Origin: DAOVRD01 sp964605915 | Lineage (GTDB): Bacteria > Planctomycetota > Brocadiia > SM23-32 | Direction of reading: 5' to 3' | Assembly (NCBI GenBank): GCA_964605915.1 | Contig: CAZSET010000116.1 | Span: 1 to 12,197, forward strand | DNA length: 12,197 bases | Shown here: piece by piece, positions 6,712-11,637 of the stretch | Layout of the letters: each line of letters starts with the position of its first letter | How positions within the stretch are numbered: the first letter of the stretch is position 1 | Made by a program: the position numbers and the translations under genes | The notes under the pieces: generated by a model | Databases searched by the model: none | What the model saw: the letters and a program-made list of their open reading frames with translations, nothing else | What the model was told of the DNA's origin: nothing

Positions 6712-6817
6712 TGGTTGACCTTGTTGCTCCCGGCCTGATAGAATCCGGTGGGGTGCAGTGTCGGGGCGTGGCGCAGCCTGGCTAGCGCGCGTGCTTTGGG
6801 AGCACGAAGTCGTGGGT
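6712..6817 (+). repeat. Direct repeat, copy 1: promoter plus 5' three quarters of tRNA-Pro
   Basis: 106 bp that match 7188-7294 with four substitutions and one single-base indel. It contains a promoter (TTGACC 6715-6720, 18-bp spacer, TAGAAT 6739-6744) and the first 55 nt of tRNA-Pro. Homology ends abruptly at 6817, inside the T-arm. Confidence 0.95.
6762..6817 (+). pseudogene. Broken tRNA-Pro(TGG), 3' end replaced
   Basis: Positions 6762-6816 match the acceptor 5' strand, D-arm, anticodon arm (CGTGC-TTTGGGA-GCACG, anticodon TGG), variable loop and first T-stem strand of the intact tRNA-Pro at 7239, with one G-for-A change at tRNA position 9. The rest is different. A perfect hairpin gtcgcc-ggaa-ggcgac (6816-6831) follows, then a T-loop-like gttcgaat, and a second hairpin cccgcc-tgct-ggcggg (6848-6863) that overlaps the palindrome ggcgggcccgcc. 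No 3' strand pairing with CGGGGCG and no CCA is present, so a functional tRNA-Pro is unlikely. The promoter upstream looks intact, so it may still be transcribed into the GIY-YIG gene. Confidence 0.8.
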
Positions 6818-6869
6818 CGCCGGAAGGCGACTGAAGTTCGAATTTCACCCGCCTGCTGGCGGGCCCGCC
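6816..6869 (+). repeat. Palindromic (REP-like) segment inserted at the tRNA-Pro break
   Basis: Two perfect 6-bp-stem hairpins, gtcgcc/ggcgac with a GGAA loop (6816-6831) and cccgcc/ggcggg with a TGCT loop (6848-6863). The second can instead pair with the following cccgcc (6864-6869). Together they replace the 3' part of the tRNA and precede the GIY-YIG gene. No T-run follows, so this is not a normal terminator. Confidence 0.55.
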
Positions 6870-6912
6870 GCCCGTTCCTGTCTCTGTGCATGTTCTCACG
6901 AAGGCTCATGCC

Positions 6913-7185
6913 ATGGCGAACTGCTTTGTGTACGTGCTTCAGTCCGAGGTGGACGGGTCCCTCTATGTGGGAATAAGCTCCCGGTTGCAGCGGCGGGTCA
7001 GGGAGCACAACGGGGGGCATTGCCGCTCCACTCGGGCGAAGCGGCCGTGGCGGCTCGTCTACAGGGAGCAGTGCGCTGGTCACGCGGGAGCCAGACAGCG
7101 CGAGAAGTACCTGAAGTCTGGTGCGGGGCGCCGGTGGTTGCGTCAGCAGATGAACGCTGGCACGGGGGAGGGCACGGCCGCCTGA
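6913..7185 (+). CDS. Single-domain GIY-YIG nuclease family protein, copy 1
   Basis: Predicted small GIY-YIG-fold nuclease (YhbQ/UPF0213-like group); substrate unknown, possibly branched or damaged DNA. The 90-residue product has FVYVLQS (GIY strand, Tyr7), LYVGISS (YIG strand, 18-20), RLQRRVREHN with the conserved Arg and Asn33, and REKYLKSGAGRRWL with the expected metal-binding Glu64. All core catalytic positions are present. I chose ATG 6913 because GAAGG lies 8 nt upstream and the protein matches the family from there; the ATG at 6886 would add nine unrelated residues. It lies between the broken and intact tRNA-Pro copies, and its stop codon is only 2 bp before the second direct repeat. 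No promoter of its own is seen, so it may be read from the tRNA promoter at 6715. Confidence 0.88.
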   Translation: MANCFVYVLQSEVDGSLYVGISSRLQRRVREHNGGHCRSTRAKRPWRLVYREQCAGHAGARQREKYLKSGAGRRWLRQQMNAGTGEGTAA

Positions 7186-7187
7186 CA

Positions 7188-7294
7188 TGGTTGACCTTGT
7201 TGCTCCCGGCCTGATACAATCCGTAGGCGGTGCAGTGTCGGGGCGTAGCGCAGCCTGGCTAGCGCGCGTGCTTTGGGAGCACGAAGTCGTGGGT
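7188..7294 (+). repeat. Direct repeat, copy 2: promoter plus 5' three quarters of tRNA-Pro
   Basis: 107 bp matching 6712-6817. It contains the tRNA-Pro promoter (TTGACC 7191-7196, 18-bp spacer, TACAAT 7215-7220). Two copies about 476 bp apart bracket the first GIY-YIG gene. Confidence 0.95.
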
Positions 7295-7316
7295 TCAAAT
7301 CCCACCGCCCCGACCA
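7239..7316 (+). tRNA. tRNA-Pro (anticodon TGG), CCA encoded
   Basis: Complete cloverleaf. Acceptor CGGGGCG / CGCCCCG, D-arm GCGC...GCGC, anticodon arm CGTGC-TTTGGGA-GCACG with anticodon TGG, 5-nt variable loop, T-arm GTGGG-TTCAAAT-CCCAC, discriminator A, and encoded CCA at 7314-7316. It reads proline codons CCA and, by wobble, other CCN. Its promoter is in the direct repeat just upstream. The usual T-run terminator is missing. Instead a hairpin-rich segment leads into a GIY-YIG gene. Confidence 0.97.
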
Positions 7317-7317
7317 T

Positions 7318-7478
7318 CCTCCTTCGCCCTCCTCAGCCTTCGGCGTCGGAGGGCTACGGAGGACAGGTCCTCTCTGCAGTTGCGCGATGCTCGTGCAACT
7401 GAGACAGTAGAGCGAAGGAGATGGTCGCCCTTCGTAGTCCTGCGAAGCACGCGGGTGCGAAGCAGGACGGAGTAGGGC
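7318..7478 (+). repeat. Cluster of imperfect palindromes between tRNA-Pro and GIY-YIG copy 2
   Basis: Three nested or adjacent hairpins occupy this gap. First, cctcc+gccctcc (7318-7332) pairs with ggagggc+ggagg (7348-7362) around a 3x3 internal loop. Second, cagttgc / gcaactg (7377-7383 with 7395-7401). Third, gtcctgc-gaa-gcac (7437-7450) pairs with gtgc-gaa-gcaggac (7455-7468), extended by gccct/agggc at its base. In addition tccttcgc (7320-7327) is complementary to gcgaagga (7412-7419), so the whole block can fold together. It resembles intergenic palindromic units rather than a promoter or riboswitch. Confidence 0.6.
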
Positions 7479-7504
7479 AAGTCCACAGCAGGCTGGCTTC
7501 CACC

Positions 7505-7747
7505 ATGAAGTACGTCTACCTGCTCCAGAGCATTGCCGATCCGGACAGGCGCTACGTCGGCATCACGTCCAACTTGCAGCAACGCCTCCGGCAGCACAAT
7601 TCCAGCAGTTCGCCGCACACCAAGAAGCACCAGCCCTGGAAGCCCATTGTGGTGGTCCGTTTCGAGGATGATGACAAAGCGGAGGCCTTCGAGCGATATC
7701 TGAAGTCTGCCTCAGGCCACGCCTTTGCCAAACGTCATTTCTGGTAA
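7505..7747 (+). CDS. Single-domain GIY-YIG nuclease family protein, copy 2
   Basis: Second small GIY-YIG-fold protein, 80 residues: KYVYLLQS (GIY strand, Tyr5), RYVGITS (YIG strand, 17-19), NLQQRLRQHN with the conserved Arg and Asn32, PWKPIVVVRFEDDDKAEAFERYLKSASGHAFAKR with the expected Glu63. It ends at Trp80, slightly short but with all core motifs. It differs strongly from copy 1, with roughly a third of positions identical by eye, so it is not a recent duplicate although the neighbouring tRNA repeats are nearly identical. The ATG at 7505 has no clear ribosome binding site; the frame extends upstream to 7421 through palindromic DNA, which I reject. Target and function unknown. Confidence 0.88.
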   Translation: MKYVYLLQSIADPDRRYVGITSNLQQRLRQHNSSSSPHTKKHQPWKPIVVVRFEDDDKAEAFERYLKSASGHAFAKRHFW

Positions 7748-7835
7748 GGGTGGCCCCTCGGTCGGTACAGTTCAGATCTTGTGTGCCGGAGGCACATCCA
7801 AGCCGTCAGAGGCCCGTTGGCGCCCCAGGAAAAGG

Positions 7836-7863
7836 GGGTCGTGCACGCGCGCAGGGCGAGGTT
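7836..7863 (+). repeat. 28-bp direct repeat, copy 1
   Basis: Exact match to 7897-7924, with a 33-bp unrelated spacer between them. The repeat holds the small palindromes cgtgcacg and gcgcgc. Only two copies exist in the window. Confidence 0.9.
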
Positions 7864-7896
7864 CCAACGGCTTACTTGGTATCCATAGACCATCTT

Positions 7897-7924
7897 GGGT
7901 CGTGCACGCGCGCAGGGCGAGGTT
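7897..7924 (+). repeat. 28-bp direct repeat, copy 2
   Basis: Exact copy of 7836-7863. It ends 34 bp before the start of the two-TM protein gene, so it may lie in that gene's control region. Not called CRISPR: there are only two units and no cas gene. Confidence 0.9.
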
Positions 7925-7958
7925 TCCTTTCCGTCAGGCAATGGAGAGCCAAGGTAAT

Positions 7959-8183
7959 ATGAGTAAACACTACATCGTTCTTGTGGCAGGATCGGCTCTT
8001 TTTCTCGCTGCTATCTTCTCCTGCATCCGAGCGCTTCCTGTAGATGCGGGATTCGAGCCAGCGGCCCTCACTGGGCTATGTTCCCTCCAGAGCGGGCTGA
8101 AGCTGCTGGCCGCCTATGCCGTCTTCCTCGCGCTTGTCTTCGGGCACCGCGTGCTTCAGGAAAGGAAAATGGACCAGGGATGA
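7959..8183 (+). CDS. Hypothetical two-transmembrane small protein
   Basis: Family not recognised. 74 residues with two predicted membrane helices, about residues 5-23 (YIVLVAGSALFLAAIFSCI) and 50-67 (LKLLAAYAVFLALVFGH). A short loop between them contains one Cys (C46), and the Lys/Glu-rich end is probably cytoplasmic (RVLQERKMDQG). ATG 7959 is preceded by AAGG at 4 nt and GGAG at about 12 nt; upstream of it the same frame is not coding-like. Codon third positions are clearly less GC-rich than in flanking genes, consistent with transfer or with a non-core gene. It lies between the 28-bp repeats and hicBA in the tRNA-proximal accessory patch. Confidence 0.6.
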   Translation: MSKHYIVLVAGSALFLAAIFSCIRALPVDAGFEPAALTGLCSLQSGLKLLAAYAVFLALVFGHRVLQERKMDQG

Positions 8184-8528
8184 CAGCCGCAATGAGACGG
8201 GCCCGGAGATTATGTGCTGAAGAAGCCGTAGGCCTCATGCGCATTCTTGCGCAAGTTCTTGTATGACAACGAGATGAGGCCGCGGCTGCAGGAAAGCGTC
8301 GAGGTACGATTGCAGTTTGCGTTCAAACAAGCGCAAGTTACCCCGAGCACCCTCCTTCACCCTCGCTGGCACCCGAAGCTCCATCCTGGTAGATTGGCTG
8401 TGAGGGCCGGACGCGGCAGGCAGCCGAGGGGCGCGCTGATGACAGACAGCAAGCGTCGCGGACCTGTTCACCTCCGTGGCGCTTGCCGATCCGCTATAAT
8501 GGACGCGTTCGAGCGGAGGAGAACCGAC
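8184..8528. other. 345-bp region between the two-TM gene and hicB
   Basis: No confident gene. It contains an 8-bp inverted repeat ggcctcat / atgaggcc (8231-8238 with 8274-8281), a possible terminator-like fold without a T-run. There is also a minus-strand frame of 49 codons (ATG 8384 to TGA 8235), rich in Arg and Leu (including LRLFERKLQSYLDAFLQPRP), that could be a gene remnant but has no family match I recognise. The hicB promoter lies at the right end. Confidence 0.45.
8495..8500 (+). promoter_or_regulatory. Probable -10 element of hicBA
   Basis: Perfect TATAAT 29 bp before the hicB ATG. No good -35 lies at the proper distance, which would fit a repressed or activator-dependent promoter, but this is weak evidence. 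Confidence 0.4.
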
Positions 8529-8753
8529 ATGCCAGTACGTATGCTGACTGCCCTGGTTCAGCGGGAGGGCGACGGGTGGGTGGCGCTCTGTCCGGAGCTC
8601 GACGTAGCCAGCCAGGGGGACACGGTCGAGGAGGCCAAGGCGAACCTGCGGGAGGCTGTCGAGCTGTTCCTGGAAACGGCAAGCCAGGCGGAGGTCGAGC
8701 AGCGCCTGCACTCGGAGACTTACCTGAGCCCGCTTGAGGTCGACTTTGGCTAA
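8529..8753 (+). CDS. hicB: HicB-family antitoxin (short form, no DNA-binding domain)
   Basis: Neutralises the HicA RNase by direct binding. 74 residues forming the degraded RNase H-like HicB domain: MLTALVQREGDGWVALCPELDVASQGDTVEEAKANLREAVELFLE, with the family-typical CPELDVASQGDTVEEA at residues 21-36. Longer HicB proteins (about 110-140 residues) carry a C-terminal HTH or ribbon-helix-helix domain that binds the operator. It is absent here, so autorepression would need another protein or does not occur. The ATG has GGAGGA about 7 nt upstream. The antitoxin precedes the toxin, and their ends overlap by 8 bp when hicA starts at TTG 8746. Confidence 0.88.
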   Translation: MPVRMLTALVQREGDGWVALCPELDVASQGDTVEEAKANLREAVELFLETASQAEVEQRLHSETYLSPLEVDFG

Positions 8754-8967
8754 TCCGGGAGTCCTGTCCGGAAAGGAAGTGGTGGCTATCCTTGCGGACA
8801 ACGGGTTCGCCGAGGTGCGCAGGCGTGAAAGCCACATCGTCATGCAGCGGCGCACACCCGATTCCACGGTAACCGTCGTCGTGCCCGATCACAAAGAGAT
8901 CCGCCCGGGCACGCTTGCCTCGATCATCCGGCAGAGCCAGCTTCTCAGGCGGCTCTTCGAACGGTGA
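8746..8967 (+). CDS. hicA: HicA-family mRNA interferase toxin
   Basis: Small RNase that cleaves mRNA independently of the ribosome when free of HicB; double-stranded-RNA-binding-like fold. The 73-residue product matches the family throughout: VLSGKEVVAILADNGFAEVRRRESHIVMQRR (catalytic His in the SH of RESHIVM, near residue 31), TVTVVVPDHKEIRPGTLASIIRQSQL. I choose TTG 8746 (product MANPGVLSGKEV...) because TGAGG lies 6 nt upstream and known HicA proteins start near there. An alternative TTG at 8734 adds four residues. Overlap with the hicB stop indicates translational coupling, typical of toxin-antitoxin pairs. Confidence 0.88.
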   Translation: MANPGVLSGKEVVAILADNGFAEVRRRESHIVMQRRTPDSTVTVVVPDHKEIRPGTLASIIRQSQLLRRLFER

Positions 8968-9013
8968 TTCCCGCCTGTTCCCTCGTTCCCGTCTGCCCCG
9001 CTGGAGCGCAGCG

Positions 9014-9577
9014 GTGAGTCTGGTTCATATACTGCTGATCGCCGTAGGTCTGGCGATGGACGCCTTGGCGGTGTCGATCACCGAAGGGGTGGCGCTGCGT
9101 AAGGTCACGCCCGGCCACACGCTTCGTCTGTCTCTCCATTTCGGCGCCTTCCAGGGCATCATGCCCATCCTCGGCTGGCTGGCCGGCGTCTCGTTGCGGA
9201 CTTTCATTCAAGGTGTCGACCACTGGATCGCCTTCGGGCTCCTGACGGCAATAGGCCTCAAGATGGTGGCCGACACGCTATTCGGCTTCGAGACAGGCGA
9301 GCCGCACGAGCCGAGCCGGGGGGGCAGGCTGCTCGTGCTGTCCATCGCCACCAGCATCGACGCCCTCGCGGTGGGCATCAGCCTCGCCATGCTCGGAGTG
9401 GCCGTCTGGACGCCCGCTGCGGCCACCGGCCTGATCACCGGCGTCCTCTGCGCGGCGGGGGTGCAGATGGGCGACCGGGTTGGTCGGCGCCTTGGGCGGT
9501 GGGCCGGGCTATGCGGGGGCGTCATCCTTTGCGGCATCGGGGTGAAGATACTGGTGGAGCATTTGCTCATGTCGTAG
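9014..9577 (+). CDS. mntP: Manganese efflux pump MntP
   Basis: Exports Mn2+ across the inner membrane, protecting from manganese excess. The 187-residue product has the family's usual size and six predicted membrane helices. It holds both diagnostic repeats: GLAMDALAVSITEG (residues 12-25, Asp16) and SIATSIDALAVGISLA (110-125, Asp116); these two aspartates are the known functional acidic residues of the family. LHFGAFQGIMPILGWLAG (41-58) is also typical. GTG 9014 is chosen because GGAG lies about 7 nt upstream and the family N-terminus is VHILLIAVGLAMDA. The ATG 99 bp upstream overlaps hicA and is not family-like. No yybP-ykoY riboswitch fits in the 46-bp gap after hicA. Confidence 0.95.
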   Translation: MSLVHILLIAVGLAMDALAVSITEGVALRKVTPGHTLRLSLHFGAFQGIMPILGWLAGVSLRTFIQGVDHWIAFGLLTAIGLKMVADTLFGFETGEPHEPSRGGRLLVLSIATSIDALAVGISLAMLGVAVWTPAAATGLITGVLCAAGVQMGDRVGRRLGRWAGLCGGVILCGIGVKILVEHLLMS

Positions 9578-9590
9578 GCAGGGCGCGCGG

Positions 9591-10385
9591 ATGCTGGACA
9601 AAGGGACGCTCGAGAGGCTCTACGCCCGATACGCCGATCGCTCGCACGCAGAGCGGGACCCGGTCAGCTTCCTCTATCGGTACCGCGAAGCCGCCGACCG
9701 CGAGATCGCGGGGCTCGTCGCCGCGTTCCTGGTCTACGGCAGGCTGAAGCAGATAAAGCGCTCAGTCGAGGACGCACTCGGCCGTCTCGCGCCGAGCCCC
9801 TGGCGAACGATCCTCGGGGCCACCTCGCGGGAGCTGCGGCACGCATGCGGCGGTTTCGTTCATCGCTTCGTGAACGCCGACCGTCTTCACGCGTTGCTGC
9901 GAGCGGTTCGGGACGTCGTCCGAAGGCATGGCTCGATAGAAGCGTGCTTCCTCGCGCAGGACGATCCGGCCGTCGCCGACGTGCAGCCCGGCCTGGTCGG
10001 ACTCGCCCGAGAGCTGCGGCAGGGGAGGGCGGAGCTCGCCCACCTGGTGGCCGATCCGGCGAAGGGCAGCGCCTGCAAGCGCTGGCACCTCTACCTGCGC
10101 TGGATGGTTCGGCGCGATGCGGTCGATCCGGGCGGGTGGGACGCCGTCTCCCCGGCGCGGCTCCTGGTCCCCCTGGACGCTCACATGTGGCGCGTGTGCA
10201 GAGGCCTGGGGCTCACGCGGCGCAAGTGCTGCAACCTGGCGGCCGCCCGGGAGATCACCCACAGTTTCAGACGAGTGTGCGCCGCCGATCCGGTCAGGTA
10301 TGACTTCGCGCTCATGCACGCCTCCGTCGGCCGGGATCCGGAGCTGGGCGTTCTGCTTGATACGGCCCCCTCCCGACGGCCATAA
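9591..10385 (+). CDS. TIGR02757 family protein (DUF2400)
   Basis: Conserved protein of unknown biochemical function. The 264-residue product matches the family in size and blocks: RDPVSFLYRYREAADREIAGLVAAFLVYGR (22-51), HRFVNADRLHALL (91-103), and the hallmark KGSACKRWHLYLRWMVRRDAVDPGGWD (158-184). Then follow LLVPLDAHMWRVCRGLGLTRRKC (191-213), EITHSFRRVCAADPVRYDFALMH (221-243). The last part of the fold resembles helix-hairpin-helix DNA glycosylases, but the catalytic residues of those enzymes are not evident. It starts 13 bp after mntP with no strong ribosome binding site, so the two are probably co-transcribed. Confidence 0.9.
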   Translation: MLDKGTLERLYARYADRSHAERDPVSFLYRYREAADREIAGLVAAFLVYGRLKQIKRSVEDALGRLAPSPWRTILGATSRELRHACGGFVHRFVNADRLHALLRAVRDVVRRHGSIEACFLAQDDPAVADVQPGLVGLARELRQGRAELAHLVADPAKGSACKRWHLYLRWMVRRDAVDPGGWDAVSPARLLVPLDAHMWRVCRGLGLTRRKCCNLAAAREITHSFRRVCAADPVRYDFALMHASVGRDPELGVLLDTAPSRRP

Positions 10386-10446
10386 TGGTGGGCTCTGACG
10401 GCGCACGCGGCAGCCGGGGGTCCTGCGGCGTCGCCGGGAGGTGGCC

Positions 10447-11454
10447 ATGATCATCACCAAACGGTCTTACGCCCGCGTCGGATTCGTCGGGAACCCCTCG
10501 GACGGCTACAACGGCAAGACCATCGCTTTCACGATCCGCGATTTCTGCGCCGAGGTCGTCCTCTATGAGAGCCCCACGCTGGAGTTCAAGCCCAGCTCAC
10601 AGGATCACGCCGTCTTCCCAAGCCTGAACCACCTGCTGGAAGACGTCCGGCGTACGGGATACTACGGCGGGCTACGCCTGCTGAAAGCGGCCACGAAGAG
10701 CTTCGCCCAGTACTGCGCGGGGGCCGGCATCGAACTGCCGGAGAGCAACTTCACGATCCAGTACACCACCAGTGTTCCGCGTCAGGTCGGCCTCGGCGGC
10801 TCCAGTGCCATCGTGACGGCCGTCATGCGAGCGCTGATGGCCTTCTACGGCGTGCAGATACCGGATCAGATCCTGCCCGGCGTCGTGCTGCAGGTGGAGA
10901 GCCGCGAGCTGGGGCTGACGGCGGGCCTCCAGGACCGCGTCGTCCAGGCATACGGCGGTCTCGTCTACATGGACTTCGGCAAGGAGTACATGGCCAGCAA
11001 CGGGCACGGCCGCTACGACCGGCTCGATCCCGCCACGTTGCCGCCCTTTTACCTCGCCTATCGCAAGGACCTGGGGCAAGAAAGCTCAACGGCCCACCTG
11101 CGCGTGCGCGAGCGGTACGACCTGGGGGAGGAGAAGGTCGTGAAGACCATGGACGAGATTGCGTCCCTGGCGGATCGGGCCCGCGAGCTGCTCGGTGCGG
11201 AGGACCACGACGGGTTGGCGGAGGTGCTGAACCGGAACTTCGATCTGCGCGCCCAGGTATTCGACATCCAGGCCGAAGACCGCAAGATGGTCGAGACGGC
11301 CCGTGCCGCCGGCGCGTCCTGCAAGTTCTGCGGCTCGGGTGGCGCCGTGGTCGGCACGTTCAAGGGTGCGGAAATGCTTGAACGGCTGCGCCACGCCATG
11401 GAGGGGGCCGGCTACGAGTTCGTCGTGCCTGAGGTCGCGCCGAACAGCGCCTGA
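10447..11454 (+). CDS. GHMP kinase, glucuronokinase-like
   Basis: Predicted ATP-dependent sugar 1-kinase; by resemblance to plant glucuronokinase it may form a sugar 1-phosphate such as glucuronate 1-phosphate, but substrate is inferred. The 335-residue product shows ARVGFVGNPSDGYNGKTIAF (9-28, typical of the glucuronokinase branch), the ATP-binding GHMP motif PRQVGLGGSSAIVTAVMRAL (111-130), GLTAGLQDRVVQAYGGLVYMDF (156-177) with the likely catalytic Asp163, and the GHMP C-terminal motif SCKFCGSGGAVVGTF (291-305). Two starts are possible: GTG 10441 and ATG 10447. I prefer ATG because GGGAGGTGG precedes it. No nucleotidyltransferase partner is in the window. It faces a convergent racemase gene across a MITE-like element. 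Confidence 0.87.
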   Translation: MIITKRSYARVGFVGNPSDGYNGKTIAFTIRDFCAEVVLYESPTLEFKPSSQDHAVFPSLNHLLEDVRRTGYYGGLRLLKAATKSFAQYCAGAGIELPESNFTIQYTTSVPRQVGLGGSSAIVTAVMRALMAFYGVQIPDQILPGVVLQVESRELGLTAGLQDRVVQAYGGLVYMDFGKEYMASNGHGRYDRLDPATLPPFYLAYRKDLGQESSTAHLRVRERYDLGEEKVVKTMDEIASLADRARELLGAEDHDGLAEVLNRNFDLRAQVFDIQAEDRKMVETARAAGASCKFCGSGGAVVGTFKGAEMLERLRHAMEGAGYEFVVPEVAPNSA

Positions 11455-11466
11455 CGGGGGCGCTGC

Positions 11467-11637
11467 TTAGGCGCTATTGCAGAACCCGCTCCGTCGGCCC
11501 GAGGTCGAGCGAGAACGCCGAGGGCAAGGAGGCCGAAGCAGGCGATTCAAAGGCCAGAATCGCCGATGCAGGCCGACACAGCCCTTCGGTGCTCGCAGCC
11601 GGCCGAAGCCAGGATGGGGTTCTGCAACAGCGCCTTA
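11467..11637. mobile_element. 165-bp fold-back MITE-like element with TTA target duplication
   Basis: Element 11470-11634. Terminal inverted repeats GGCGCTATTGCAGAACCC (11470-11487) and the complement of 11617-11634 match at 17 of 18 positions. They are flanked by TTA on both sides (11467-11469 and 11635-11637), a likely 3-bp target duplication. The two arms (79 and 78 bp) are largely complementary throughout, meeting in a perfect ggcgattc / gaatcgcc stem (11541-11548 with 11557-11564) around an 8-nt loop. No open reading frame. A size, structure and TNA-type target site like this point to a non-autonomous element mobilised by a transposase elsewhere; the IS family is not identified. It could also act as a bidirectional transcription barrier between the convergent genes. 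Confidence 0.7.

Noticed and set aside
6532..7317. Long minus-strand frame through both tRNA-Pro copies (protein like MVGAVGFEPTTSCSQSTRASQ...)
   Set aside because: This is the well-known spurious translation of the antisense strand of tRNA genes; it has no ribosome binding site and overlaps real plus-strand features.
7187..7402. Plus-strand frame containing AAWLARVLWEHEVVGSNPTAPT
   Set aside because: Direct translation of the tRNA-Pro sequence, a typical false gene.
7836..7924. CRISPR array
   Set aside because: Only two repeats and one spacer, no leader and no cas genes; reported as a direct repeat only.
8968..9013. Manganese riboswitch (yybP-ykoY) upstream of mntP
   Set aside because: Only 46 bp are available after hicA and no characteristic conserved loop is seen.
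9762..10460. 232-codon minus-strand frame
   Set aside because: Shadow of the TIGR02757 gene.
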